Origin: Chryseobacterium indologenes
GTDB lineage: Bacteria; Bacteroidota; Bacteroidia; Flavobacteriales; Weeksellaceae
Reading direction: 5' to 3'
Assembly: GCA_002439165.1 (NCBI GenBank)
Contig: DJTE01000030.1
Coordinates: forward strand, 62,001 to 126,000
Length of the DNA stretch: 64,000 nt
The stretch's first letter is position 1. Every line of letters starts with the position of its first letter. The notes beneath the pieces are model-generated. The model was not told the origin of the DNA. It did no database searches and worked only from the letters and a program-made list of their open reading frames with translations. Made by a program: the position numbers and the translations under genes. Positions 24,835 to 33,812 of this stretch are shown here, one piece after another.

Positions 24835-26511
24835 TTATTTTTTAACACCCTTTTTTACGGATTTCGCAGGCTTGGTACCGGTTGATATTTTTCCGTTATA
24901 GAAGTTGGTATATGCATATTCTGCGGCTTTCTTTACATCAATCACTCCACCGGACTGGGAATACTCAGAAAACTGGCCTGTTTTATGATTGCTGCTTTTC
25001 ACCAGCGCCTCTATGATCTGATAAGGCTTGAGATCGGGCATATAAGCCAATAATACCGCTGCTGCACCCGCTGCTACGGGAGATGCCATAGAGGTACCCT
25101 GCAGATATTTATATTCATTTTTAGGAACGGTAGAATATATTTCTTCACCCGGAGCAAAAACATTCACCATCTTTTTATTGTAATTGGAGAAGCTTGCTCT
25201 CAAGGCATCATTTTTATTGGTACTTGCTCCTACTACCATTACATTGTTTACAAACGGTTTTTCATCTGTTACATTTTTAAAATTGGTAGGGTATGCCAGG
25301 TGTTCTGCCACATCTTCATTTTCGTTTCCTGCTGCTTTTACCAAAAGAACTCCTTTATCTTCTGCATATTTGAAAGCGTCCCAAACAACATTTTTCCCCG
25401 GAGAAACAGGTTTCCCGAAGCTCATATTCAAAATTTTAGCGCCGTTATCCACGGCATAGCGTATTGCGTTGGCTACGTCTTTATCTCTTTCGTCACCGTT
25501 TGGAACGGTTCTTACAGTCATGATTTTCGCTACTTTTGAAGCCACTCCGTACTGAACCACTTTTCCCTGTGGAAGACCGGCAATAATTCCGGCAACGTGT
25601 GTCCCATGCTCTGCATCTGCTCCTTCATAATGATTGTTCCCGTAATTTTTCTCTGAATAATCATCATAATTATCGCCTACGATCTCTTTTCTCGGGTCAT
25701 AGCTCACGTCATACTGCTGGGCCTTCGGGGTATATTCATCAAGCGCTTCTTTCATCTGCTCTTTCATCAGCTTTTCAAATTCAGCTGAAGTTTTCCCGTT
25801 GAAATCAGGACTCTGAGATACCTGACTTAAAACCTGAAGAGCAATAGCATCTTTCTGATCTTTCGGCTTAATAGCACTGATTGTTCCTGCCGTTACAGAT
25901 TTACCGTCTAATAATCTCACCATATCGGGTATAAGATCGTTGATCATGGTATATGTCTGAAAGCTCTGTCTTGCCTCGATACTGTTTTTACTGAACAGTT
26001 CTTTAGATTTCATGTACAGCGCAAATTCTTCCGGCATTTTTGCCTGATTGGCTTTATTTTTTGTGGAATCGTTTCCTTCGAAAACGGGCTTATACTTGGC
26101 AACAACTCTTGTTACTTCCATATTATCGATTCCGATATCGCCGTTTTTACCACCGATAAAATTCCATCCGTGAACATCGTCGATATAGCCGTTTCCGTCG
26201 TCATCTTTACCGTTTCCCGGAACTTCATTGGGGTTTGTCCAGATATTTTTCACCAATCCCGGATGATCTACCTGAACTCCGCTGTCCAGAACGCCTACAA
26301 TAACCGTTTTAGGCTTCAGCCCTTTCGATTCTAAATATTTGTATGCATTTTCAGTATTTACACCGTATACTTTTGTAGAAGACCAATCTTTATGATACCA
26401 GGTCATCAGATCTTTATCTTCATTCGGATCGATTTTTGCCGATTTGGCTTCCTGGGCATAAGAATAACTTAATCCTGCTAAAAAAACAGCCGCTAATAAT
26501 ACCTTTTTCAT
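24835..26511 (-). CDS. Subtilisin-like S8 serine protease, exported
   Basis: 558 residues with a signal peptide (1-20, ending SYAQ). The catalytic Asp is Asp76 in VGVLDSGVQVDHPGL, the His is in AEHGTHVAGIIAG near residue 300, and the Ser is in GTSMASPVAAGAAA near 472. Asp and His are separated by some 220 residues, far more than the ~40 of subtilisin; the insert contains a helical segment (EFEKLMKEQMKEALDEY). A DDGNGYIDDVHGWNF calcium-type loop follows the Asp. There is no type IX sorting tail, so it should stay periplasmic or be secreted by another route. The C-terminal end is Lys-rich. Confidence 0.92.
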   Translation of the reverse strand: MKKVLLAAVFLAGLSYSYAQEAKSAKIDPNEDKDLMTWYHKDWSSTKVYGVNTENAYKYLESKGLKPKTVIVGVLDSGVQVDHPGLVKNIWTNPNEVPGNGKDDDGNGYIDDVHGWNFIGGKNGDIGIDNMEVTRVVAKYKPVFEGNDSTKNKANQAKMPEEFALYMKSKELFSKNSIEARQSFQTYTMINDLIPDMVRLLDGKSVTAGTISAIKPKDQKDAIALQVLSQVSQSPDFNGKTSAEFEKLMKEQMKEALDEYTPKAQQYDVSYDPRKEIVGDNYDDYSEKNYGNNHYEGADAEHGTHVAGIIAGLPQGKVVQYGVASKVAKIMTVRTVPNGDERDKDVANAIRYAVDNGAKILNMSFGKPVSPGKNVVWDAFKYAEDKGVLLVKAAGNENEDVAEHLAYPTNFKNVTDEKPFVNNVMVVGASTNKNDALRASFSNYNKKMVNVFAPGEEIYSTVPKNEYKYLQGTSMASPVAAGAAAVLLAYMPDLKPYQIIEALVKSSNHKTGQFSEYSQSGGVIDVKKAAEYAYTNFYNGKISTGTKPAKSVKKGVKK

Positions 26512-26572
26512 ATATTGATTTATTTTATTGAGGTCACAGACAGCCGCTTTCTCTCTTACGGCAGCCGGTGAA

Positions 26573-27187
26573 TTATTTGATATTTTTAATATACATCAAC
26601 GATTCAGGACCTTTGTTGCACACGAGATCCAGAACCGAAAGATCTTCTAAAAATCCGTATTTCCCGGAAAAGGTCTGATAATATTCATCCATTCCGAATT
26701 CTGAAGGAAGTTTTGCAGAAAACCTATCTCTGAAATTTACCTCCTCCGGATTTTTGATATATTCTTTATTCAAAGAGTGTGCCTTTTCTGTTTTTAATAT
26801 CTGTTGGATTACTTCCAGGCCTTTAAGGTTAAAATCCAGAAGAAATTTTTCTTTCATATCAAATATTTTTCTGAATTTATCTTCATAATATTCAAAATAA
26901 GGTGAGCTCTGGTAAGCAGTTTTTATGGATTTCCAGTGAAGATTTCTCCAGTCTTCCCTGTAAGAGATCTCCATATCTTTAAACGCTCTGTTTCCGTTGT
27001 GATTAATCGGAATAATCAATGAAAGTTTCCCGTTGGCTCCGTAGATATTGGCTCTGTTCCTGTAAGTCTGTTTAGGAAAGTTTTCAAACTGTTCAAATAT
27101 AATTTCGTTTTCAGGGTTCAGAAATACTGAAAACCATGAGATCGGAGGCATATAAAATACCGGCAGTAATGCATTCGTCATATTCAT
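26573..27187 (-). CDS. WbqC-like family protein
   Basis: 204 residues of the WbqC family, found in O-antigen and surface-glycan regions and also, as here, as a conserved housekeeping neighbour in Flavobacteriia. Matching features are the start ALLPVFYMPPISWFSVF, then QTYRNRANIYGANGKLSL and ISYREDWRNLHWKSIKTAY. The biochemical role is not established. A strong hairpin at 27193-27223 ends just 6 bases before the ATG and could limit read-through from lepB. Confidence 0.8.
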   Translation of the reverse strand: MNMTNALLPVFYMPPISWFSVFLNPENEIIFEQFENFPKQTYRNRANIYGANGKLSLIIPINHNGNRAFKDMEISYREDWRNLHWKSIKTAYQSSPYFEYYEDKFRKIFDMKEKFLLDFNLKGLEVIQQILKTEKAHSLNKEYIKNPEEVNFRDRFSAKLPSEFGMDEYYQTFSGKYGFLEDLSVLDLVCNKGPESLMYIKNIK

Positions 27188-27192
27188 AATAC

Positions 27193-27223
27193 AAAAATGA
27201 AGTATTTTTTCAAATACTTCATT
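27193..27223 (-). terminator. Hairpin between lepB and wbqC-like gene
   Basis: A perfect 12-bp stem (AATGAAGTATTT and complement) with a 4-base loop, followed on the minus strand by T-rich sequence. It lies 21 bases after the lepB stop and directly before the next ATG, so it may act as terminator or attenuator. Confidence 0.65.
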
Positions 27224-27243
27224 CTATTTTGGGGTTAATTTAA

Positions 27244-28983
27244 TTATAATTCGTCTTCTGTTTTTTTCTTTCTGAACAGTTTCATAAAATACTCCCATCC
27301 GAAGAATAAGATCAGGATCATGGCAGCAATCCACCAGTAGGACGTTTTGTTGGCTTCTCCTGTATTGGTTGCTTTAAACATTCTTTCCCAGCGGATCTTG
27401 AACGGAGCCTGATAAGAAGAACTGCTGTCTTTGAAAGCACCCTGAAGGCTCATCCATGTAAACATGGGCTTTCCTACGATATTCTCTTCCGGAACGAAAC
27501 CAAAGAATCTGGCATCTAATGAAGCATCTCTGTTATCTCCTACCATCATATAATAATCCTGCTTAATGGTGTAGCTGGATTCCGGCTTACCGTTGATCAG
27601 GATCTGATCTCCGTTTACAGATACACTGTTGTGCTCGTATTCGGAAATAATCCATCGGTACATCGGAAGGGTTTCTTTATTGATCGTTACCACATCTCCT
27701 TTTTTAGGAATTCTTACCGGTCCGTACCAGTCCTGGTTCCACGGTTTATTTACCGGGAAGATAGATTGTGTTGTATCTATTTTTGTTCTTGCTTCGTTTT
27801 TGTATGCAATAGCAGCTTCTCCTTTTGGCATTACATTTTCCTTCATATCGATCACCTGAGGAAGCTCTTTGATTTCTTTGGCGATCTTATCCGTCAGCCC
27901 CTGGAAACCATATACAAAGCCTGTTTGCGTCTGCTGTTCCTGTACGGGAAGAAATCCGTAGATGTTATACAGAGCAGGAATATCGAGCTGGCTTCCCGTA
28001 GTTACGAGGTAACCGTGCTGTACTTCCTGATCTCCAAGAACTGTTTCCGGTTTTCCGTTGACAAAAAGTCTTCCGGCTCTCATTTCAAAGGTATCTCCTG
28101 CGGTAGCCACACATCTTTTAACGTAAGGGTCTTTTCTGTCGATGGCTGTATGTACGGAATCCTGTGGGTAATTGAATACTACCACATCATTTTTCTGGGG
28201 TTTCCCGAACTGTAAAATTCTCGTATAAGGCAGCTTTATGGCATCTACATAAGATTTCGGATCATCTTTCGGGTTATTCTTCTGTCCTGTATCCATAATA
28301 GTTCCCTGAAGGAAAGGAATGGCAACCGGACGCATCGGCATTCTGTATCCGTAGCTCCATTTATTTACGAAAAGGAAGTCTCCCACCAAAAGGGTTCTTT
28401 CCATGGATCCGGTAGGAATCCCGAACGGCTGGGTTACAAAAACGTGGATAATAGTTGCAAAAACTACGGCAAAAGTGATAGATCCGAGGAATGTATCTTT
28501 CTTTTTTCCTTCTTCTTCCGAAGAAAAACCGGGAACTTTTGAAGAAACATTTGTTACAAATAAATCAAAAATCTGTGCACTTACATTCAGTATTTTATCA
28601 TGTTTTTCTTTACGGTTCTTCTGCTCTTCTGTCAAGTATAGCTCATCTTCTATTTCAGTATCTTTAGAATAATTTACTATTGCCATATAAACAAAGGGAA
28701 GAAGGACGGTAAGAAGCTTATTCTGGATAAGATTTTTTCCAAATTTATTCATTAAATATAAATGGAATACTGTCATCATAATAGGACCTACAATTGGCAG
28801 GTACGATAAAACTGCCCACCATTTCGGATGATCCGTTTCTTTTAGAATAACTAAATAGTTACAGAAAGGTATAAAAGCTAATAAAGGACTATACCCCATT
28901 TTCCTGAACAGCTTCCATGTAGAAATCCCCATCAGTAAAGATAAAATGAGGACATAAACTGTATAAGTTAAAAAATAATTCAT
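27244..28983 (-). CDS. lepB: Signal peptidase I, large Bacteroidota type
   Basis: Cleaves signal peptides of exported proteins at the inner membrane. 579 residues, about twice the E. coli core. Three or four hydrophobic segments fill the first 105 residues, another helix lies at 168-184, and the catalytic Ser193 sits in FGIPTGSMERTLLVGD. The catalytic Lys289 is in DPYVKRCVATAGDTFEM. After a large insert the conserved MMVGDNRDASLDARFFG box follows, and a final membrane helix ends the protein. Upstream of dapB the gap contains an inverted repeat; a terminator hairpin follows the stop. Confidence 0.95.
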   Translation of the reverse strand: MNYFLTYTVYVLILSLLMGISTWKLFRKMGYSPLLAFIPFCNYLVILKETDHPKWWAVLSYLPIVGPIMMTVFHLYLMNKFGKNLIQNKLLTVLLPFVYMAIVNYSKDTEIEDELYLTEEQKNRKEKHDKILNVSAQIFDLFVTNVSSKVPGFSSEEEGKKKDTFLGSITFAVVFATIIHVFVTQPFGIPTGSMERTLLVGDFLFVNKWSYGYRMPMRPVAIPFLQGTIMDTGQKNNPKDDPKSYVDAIKLPYTRILQFGKPQKNDVVVFNYPQDSVHTAIDRKDPYVKRCVATAGDTFEMRAGRLFVNGKPETVLGDQEVQHGYLVTTGSQLDIPALYNIYGFLPVQEQQTQTGFVYGFQGLTDKIAKEIKELPQVIDMKENVMPKGEAAIAYKNEARTKIDTTQSIFPVNKPWNQDWYGPVRIPKKGDVVTINKETLPMYRWIISEYEHNSVSVNGDQILINGKPESSYTIKQDYYMMVGDNRDASLDARFFGFVPEENIVGKPMFTWMSLQGAFKDSSSSYQAPFKIRWERMFKATNTGEANKTSYWWIAAMILILFFGWEYFMKLFRKKKTEDEL

Positions 28984-29016
28984 AATTTTTTGTGCCTATT
29001 CTGAATAAATATGATT

Positions 29017-29074
29017 AATGATGAATAATAAATGATAACCGCTTTGAGCTATTGACAATTCATTATTCATCATT
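29017..29074. repeat. Intergenic inverted repeat between lepB and dapB
   Basis: AATGATGAATAAT (29017-29029) and its exact complement (29062-29074) enclose 32 bases. There is no T-run, so an ordinary terminator is unlikely; similar short dyads occur at 38215-38260. Confidence 0.55.
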
Positions 29075-29112
29075 TCTGTTATTGGTATGCAATTTAAAGA
29101 ATTTGTTACAAA

Positions 29113-29814
29113 CTAAAGCCCCAAAACGTCTTTCATGGTAAAGTTTCCTTTTTTATCCCGGATCCACTCTGCGGCGACTACGGCTCCCAGTGCAAAACCG
29201 TTTCTGTTGAAAGCGGTATGTTTGATTTCAATTTCGTCTACTTCACTTCTGTAAAACACGCTGTGGGTACCCGGAACCTCATCCTCACGAACGGCAAAGA
29301 TTCCCAATTCCTTCCCCTGGGTCTCTTCAAGTTTCCAAGCATCAAATTTCGGATTATTTCTGATAATGCCCTCAGCAATGGAAATCGCGGTTCCGCTGGG
29401 TGCATCTTTTTTGTGGATATGATGAATTTCTTCCAGCTGGCAGGAGTATTCATCTACATTCTTCATCACACCGGCTAATTTTTCATTTAAAGCAAAGAAT
29501 AAATTTACGCCTAAACTGAAGTTTGATCCGTATAGGAACGCCGTACCATTATCTATCGCAAGTTTTTCAATGCCGGCTTTTTTCTCCAGCCATCCTGTTG
29601 TTCCGCAGATCACCGGAATTTTGTTTTCAAGGCAGGCTCTGATATTATCATATGCTGCTTCCGGCAGTGAGAATTCGATAACCACATCGGGATTATTAAG
29701 ATTTTCTGCTGTTGGCGTTTCTTTCAGCCGGGCTACCACTTCATGACCTCTTTTCTGAGCGATCTCATCGATGATTTTCCCCATTTTACCGTATCCAACT
29801 AATGCTATTCTCAT
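29113..29814 (-). CDS. dapB: 4-hydroxy-tetrahydrodipicolinate reductase
   Basis: NAD(P)H-dependent step of lysine and meso-diaminopimelate synthesis. 233 residues from the ATG at 29814, which gives the standard start MRIALVGYGKMGKIIDE; the longer open frame only adds unrelated residues. Further features are VICGTTGWLEKK, SNFSLGVNLFFAL, the catalytic EEIHHIHKKDAPSGTA box with the HH pair, and a Lys. The gene follows the DUF5683 gene (gap 66 bases) in the conserved par-dapB-lepB order. Confidence 0.96.
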   Translation of the reverse strand: MRIALVGYGKMGKIIDEIAQKRGHEVVARLKETPTAENLNNPDVVIEFSLPEAAYDNIRACLENKIPVICGTTGWLEKKAGIEKLAIDNGTAFLYGSNFSLGVNLFFALNEKLAGVMKNVDEYSCQLEEIHHIHKKDAPSGTAISIAEGIIRNNPKFDAWKLEETQGKELGIFAVREDEVPGTHSVFYRSEVDEIEIKHTAFNRNGFALGAVVAAEWIRDKKGNFTMKDVLGL

Positions 29815-29880
29815 GTGAAATTCTTTATTTGTATGCCTTTGAAAACTTTTCAGTTCATCAGGCTGTATTATCATCTTTTT

Positions 29881-30528
29881 TTAAAATCTGTAACTTAAAG
29901 TCAAGCCTGTTTTTGGCGGTGAGAATCCGTACTGATCCTGAATCACCGCAGGATTGAACGTAAGGTCGGGATCATGACGGCTTTCGTAAAGGTGCGCATC
30001 CACTACTGCGTCCATAATATTCAAAATATAGATCAGGCCAGTGATTGCAATAGCATAGTCCCTCTGTCTTTTGGATCTGTCCTGTGCATTGGCCAATGCT
30101 CTTTTATCCAGTCCCGGATTGCTGTCTACGAATTCATTGGGGGTTCCGTTCAGTTTTGCGATATAATATTCCCTGTATTTTTTATACTGGTTGTCGTTCC
30201 AGATCGCAATTCCTACTCCGGCTCCTACTGCTCCCCATACAACAGGTATTTTCCAGTATTTTTTGTTGTAATATTGTCCTAATCCGGGAAGCACAGCGGA
30301 ATAAAGTCCTGCTCTTGTAGGATTAAGTTTTATTGTTTTTCTGGTAGGTCCATTGGCCTGTTCCAGATCTGCTATTATTTTAGCTTCGGTTTTAGACGGT
30401 TTCACAGGTTTCACCGATACAATACTGTCTTTCGGACGTTCGTTCATCCTGACAGTATCTATGGGAGTTACCTGTGCACAAACCAGTGCCGTAATGCACA
30501 GAAAAAATGTGAAAAATATTTTCTTCAT
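29881..30528 (-). CDS. DUF5683 membrane-associated protein
   Basis: 215 residues with a signal peptide (ending LVCAQ). The DUF5683 core shows PTRAGLYSAVLPGLGQYYN, then KKYWKIPVVWGAVGAGVGIA and a second hydrophobic helix (YAIAITGLIYILNIMDAVVDA). The function is unknown, but the gene sits between parB and dapB in many Flavobacteriia. Its ATG overlaps the parB stop by one base, showing translational coupling. Confidence 0.85.
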   Translation of the reverse strand: MKKIFFTFFLCITALVCAQVTPIDTVRMNERPKDSIVSVKPVKPSKTEAKIIADLEQANGPTRKTIKLNPTRAGLYSAVLPGLGQYYNKKYWKIPVVWGAVGAGVGIAIWNDNQYKKYREYYIAKLNGTPNEFVDSNPGLDKRALANAQDRSKRQRDYAIAITGLIYILNIMDAVVDAHLYESRHDPDLTFNPAVIQDQYGFSPPKTGLTLSYRF

Positions 30529-31418
30529 TATTTAATATGGGATAAAATATATTCCAGTTCTTCTTCATTTTTGAAGTCCAGAACAATTTTACCTTTTTTA
30601 CCGTTTCCTGTGGTCTTGATCTCCACTTTTACATCTAAAATATCAGCGATGGTCTTTTGTGCTCTTTTATAGCTGTTGGAAAGCTCAACGCTTGCCTTTT
30701 TCGCTGCGGGTGATTTAGGGTTCTTCAGTGCCGTTGCGGCCTGTTCAGCCTGACGCACATTCAGCTTTTCCTTGATAATCAGGTCAAATAAAGCCTGCTG
30801 ATGTTCTTCGCTCTCAAGACTGATGATTGCTCTTCCGTGTCCTGCTGAGATCTCACCGCTTCTGATAGCGTTCTGAATATCAGGATTCAGTCTCAGAAGC
30901 CTGATAGAGTTGGTGATGGTACTTCTGTCCTTCCCTACTCTCTGGCTGAGATTTTCCTGGGTAAGCCCGATCTCGTCCAAAAGTCTCTGATAGGTTAAAG
31001 CGATTTCTATGGCATCAAGATCTTCTCTCTGGATATTTTCCACAAGGGCCATTTCCAGAAGTTCCTGATCATTTACCAGGCGGATATAAGCCGGAATAGT
31101 CGGAAGCCCTGCAATTTTACTTGCGCGGTAACGTCTTTCCCCGGATATGATCTCGAATTTCTCACCGTCTTTTCTTAAGGTAACCGGCTGGATTACGCCT
31201 AAGTTTTTAATAGACTGGGCAAGTTCGTTTAATGCTTTTTCGTCAAAATAAGTTCTTGGCTGGGTCGGATTCGGGTAAATATCTTCAAGGGCTACCTCTA
31301 CAATATTTCCTACAAACTTATCTGCTCCTTCATCGGTAGCAGAATTGATCGTCGCTTTGGATTCGGCACTTAAAATAGCGCCCAGCCCGCGTCCCATAGC
31401 TCTTTTTTTGTCCTTCAT
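30528..31418 (-). CDS. parB: Chromosome partitioning protein ParB
   Basis: CTP-dependent DNA clamp that loads at parS and works with ParA in chromosome segregation. 296 residues: the start MGRGLGAILS, the N-terminal CTPase part with PNPTQPRTYFDEKALNELAQ and GERRYRASKIAGL, the helix-turn-helix (LTQENLSQRVGKDRSTITN), and a C-terminal dimer domain. I found no parS match in the window. It lies 69 bases behind parA and is coupled to the DUF5683 gene. Confidence 0.97.
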   Translation of the reverse strand: MKDKKRAMGRGLGAILSAESKATINSATDEGADKFVGNIVEVALEDIYPNPTQPRTYFDEKALNELAQSIKNLGVIQPVTLRKDGEKFEIISGERRYRASKIAGLPTIPAYIRLVNDQELLEMALVENIQREDLDAIEIALTYQRLLDEIGLTQENLSQRVGKDRSTITNSIRLLRLNPDIQNAIRSGEISAGHGRAIISLESEEHQQALFDLIIKEKLNVRQAEQAATALKNPKSPAAKKASVELSNSYKRAQKTIADILDVKVEIKTTGNGKKGKIVLDFKNEEELEYILSHIK

Positions 31419-31487
31419 AGATAGTATTGATCAATGATGATTGATAGGTGACGGTAAAGGCCACCCGGAGTTCATTTATGTATTAAT

Positions 31488-32261
31488 TTAATTTTTTACT
31501 AAATTTTCGTTCTTCAGCAATACTTCTTCGGCAAGCTGGATATATTGTACGGCTCCTTTGCTTTCGGCATCATAGTTCAGGATACTTTCTCCAAAGCTTG
31601 GTGCTTCGCTCAGTCTTACGTTTCTGCTGATAATGGTTTCAAATACCATTTCCGGGAAGTGGGCGTTTACTTCTTCCACCACCTGATTGGATAGTCTCAG
31701 ACGGCTGTCATACATCGTTAAGAGAAGTCCTTCGATACCAAGATCTTTATTATGGATTTTCTGTACGTTTTTCACGGTATTCAGAAGTTTCCCCAGTCCC
31801 TCCAGGGCAAAATACTCACACTGGATCGGGATGATCACTGAATCGGCGGCGGTAAGCGCATTCACGGTAATCAGTCCTAAACTCGGCGCACAGTCGATGA
31901 TAATATAGTCGTAATCTGCTCTTACTTCTGCCAGAGCTTTTTTCAGCATATATTCACGGTCTTCCTTGTCAACCAGCTCAATTTCGGCTGCTACCAGGTC
32001 GATATGAGAAGGGATAATATCCAGATTCGGAGTTGCTGTTCTTTTGATGCAGGCTCTGGTGTCTGCACTGTGTTCCAACAGATTATATGTAGAATACTGA
32101 ACATCTTCCACCCCAAGACCTGATGTGGCATTGGCCTGCGGATCTGCATCAATGATTAATATTTTCTTTTCCAATACCCCTAATGCTGCGGCTAAATTTA
32201 CAGCTGTTGTTGTTTTTCCAACTCCTCCTTTTTGATTAGCGATACCTATGATTTTTGCCAT
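31488..32261 (-). CDS. parA: Chromosome partitioning ATPase ParA
   Basis: ATPase that moves ParB-bound origins. I take the ATG at 32261 (MAKIIGIANQKGGVGKTTT), giving 257 residues, since the upstream extension is hydrophobic and unlike the family. The deviant Walker A is KGGVGKTT, followed by IDADPQANAT and Walker B IIIDCAPSLGL; the signature REAPSFGES appears as SEAPSFGES. A TATTTTTG -7 box on the minus strand (32280-32287) supports this start. Confidence 0.97.
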   Translation of the reverse strand: MAKIIGIANQKGGVGKTTTAVNLAAALGVLEKKILIIDADPQANATSGLGVEDVQYSTYNLLEHSADTRACIKRTATPNLDIIPSHIDLVAAEIELVDKEDREYMLKKALAEVRADYDYIIIDCAPSLGLITVNALTAADSVIIPIQCEYFALEGLGKLLNTVKNVQKIHNKDLGIEGLLLTMYDSRLRLSNQVVEEVNAHFPEMVFETIISRNVRLSEAPSFGESILNYDAESKGAVQYIQLAEEVLLKNENLVKN

Positions 32262-32363
32262 TATTCGAACTTTAGGTTTCAAAAATACACTTTTTTCTTT
32301 GCTCCCGATAAACGGTGAAATCCAAAATTGAGTTAAAATATTGTTAATAAGCAATTTAACAAT

Positions 32364-32401
32364 AAAAAAAATTATCCACAAAAAAAATTCTTTGTGGATA
32401 A
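32364..32401 (-). terminator. tonB terminator built from two DnaA-box sequences
   Basis: On the minus strand an 11-bp stem (TTATCCACAAA/TTTGTGGATAA) with an 8-base loop is followed by eight T, 28 bases after the tonB stop. Each arm contains TTATCCACA, the perfect DnaA box consensus (32372-32380 and, inverted, 32393-32401). Confidence 0.7.
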
Positions 32402-32429
32402 CTTTTTAATATCTGTTTATTCTGTCCTT

Positions 32430-33290
32430 TTACTCAAATTTCATTGAGATCGGGAACTTGAAATAACTTCTTACAGCCTCTCTGTTTTTATTCAGTCCAG
32501 GCTTCCATTTTCCTTTGATATTTTTTATGGTTCTTACGGCTTCTCTGTTGAAGTCCGCATTTCCTCCCTCTGCTTTAATTCCGGAGATCGTTCCGTTTGT
32601 TTCAACAATAAAGGTAACAACCGTTCTCATGGTTTCTCCGCTTCCATCGAATCCTGAACCATCAAAGCTGTTGGTTACTTTATTTCTGAAGGCATTAATC
32701 CCTCCTTCAAATGCTGCTTCAGAATCTAATTCATTACCCGTTGCAATATGATCGTCCGAAACTTTCGGAGCCGGTGGTCCCGGCGGAACATAAGGTACAA
32801 CAGGGCCTTTTCCGGTTCCTTCAAGATTGATGGGTTCTGCTCCTCTTTTTATAGGTTCAGCTGTAAAGTCGTTTTTAAAACCTGCAACTGCATCATCCGG
32901 AACCGGTTCTTTTTTGGTATTGTCATCCGGGGCCGTTGATGAAGGGGTTGGAATCGTGCTATCGAACTGTTTCACACTTGGCGGCTGCGTTACCTTTGGG
33001 GGTAATGTCTGTGCAGGAGGAGGAGTTACAGGAACATCCGGAATAACCGGATCTACGAGTTCAAGTATTACTCCATCTTGTCCTTCTGACGGCGCATCCG
33101 GTTTAAATGCCGAGATAACGAAGGGGGTTACTGAAACTGCGGCCAGTAAGCTTATTCCGATAAAAAGGGCTTTGGTTAATATCCGGTCTGATTCATTTCT
33201 TAAAACGTAAGCTCCGTATTCTTTGTTACGATGCTCAAACAGAACTTCGTTGAAACGAAATTCCTGATTTTGATGTATCTGTTTCATCAC
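32430..33290 (-). CDS. TonB-type energy transducer
   Basis: Couples the proton motive force to outer-membrane transporters. 286 residues: a cytoplasmic head with the Bacteroidota pattern NEVLFEHRNKEYGAYVLR, one membrane helix at about 42-62, a Pro-rich periplasmic spacer (PVIPDVPVTPPPAQTLPP), and the C-terminal TonB domain (VVTFIVETNGTISGIKAEGG, then WKPGLNKNREAVRSYF). Two consecutive ATG codons open the gene. A perfect 16-bp palindrome at 33316-33331 in front of it is a possible operator. Confidence 0.92.
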   Translation of the reverse strand: MMKQIHQNQEFRFNEVLFEHRNKEYGAYVLRNESDRILTKALFIGISLLAAVSVTPFVISAFKPDAPSEGQDGVILELVDPVIPDVPVTPPPAQTLPPKVTQPPSVKQFDSTIPTPSSTAPDDNTKKEPVPDDAVAGFKNDFTAEPIKRGAEPINLEGTGKGPVVPYVPPGPPAPKVSDDHIATGNELDSEAAFEGGINAFRNKVTNSFDGSGFDGSGETMRTVVTFIVETNGTISGIKAEGGNADFNREAVRTIKNIKGKWKPGLNKNREAVRSYFKFPISMKFE

Positions 33291-33315
33291 TATTAAATAT
33301 TTAAACTGTTAGTAC

Positions 33316-33331
33316 AATCAATTAATTGATT
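33316..33331. promoter_or_regulatory. Perfect 16-bp palindrome upstream of tonB
   Basis: AATCAATTAATTGATT is its own reverse complement and lies 26 bases before the tonB ATG, where a repressor could act. AT-rich background makes chance more likely than for a GC-containing site. Confidence 0.35.
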
Positions 33332-33783
33332 ATTAAATCTGTTAGCCTTATCGATAAGCAATGAGTCAATATCAAAATATCTGCCATAATTTTATCAAAA
33401 CACCAAAATTTTAAAAAATTTTATGACAATGGTTAAAATTTAACATTTTCCAGGAGTGAAGATGTTTATTCTGCATATCTTTAAATACCGTGAATTCACG
33501 ATTTTTTTATTAGCGTATCCATCATATCCATTTTATCAACAGGAATGATTCAGGTTAATGATTATATTTTGTTATAGACCTATGCAGATTTTAAAATCCG
33601 GTTAAATAATTTTGAGTAAAAGCCGTCATCAGTTTCAGAAAAAGTACGCTTAACCGGGTGGTTATAGCCTAAAAAGACAATCTCTTAAAATTCAATTTTT
33701 TATAAAAAACGACGTTCAACTTACAAATTGATAATCAATCGGTTATATTTATTATTTTTTAACATTAGTTTAACATTTTTGCT

Positions 33784-33791
33784 TATCTTTG
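33784..33791 (+). promoter_or_regulatory. -7 box of the glycan locus
   Basis: TATCTTTG matches TAnnTTTG. It overlaps a TTG that would be an in-frame start, which argues for the ATG at 33813 as the true start. No TTG at the -33 distance. Confidence 0.5.
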
Positions 33792-33812
33792 CTTTTCGTC
33801 AAACAATTAAGG

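Larger units (their letters stand above)
33291..33812. other. Divergent intergenic region, tonB / glycan locus
   Basis: 522 AT-rich bases. It contains the palindrome near tonB and, at the right end, TATCTTTG (33784-33791), a -7 box 21 bases before the FkbM-type gene. No small gene or structured RNA is recognisable in the middle. Confidence 0.55.

Noticed and set aside
32364..32401. Chromosome replication origin
   Set aside because: Only two DnaA boxes, no clear unwinding element, no dnaA or rpmH nearby, and the hairpin serves as a terminator.
28984..33290. parS sites near parAB
   Set aside because: I searched by eye for TGTTTCACGTGAAACA-like palindromes and found no convincing match.
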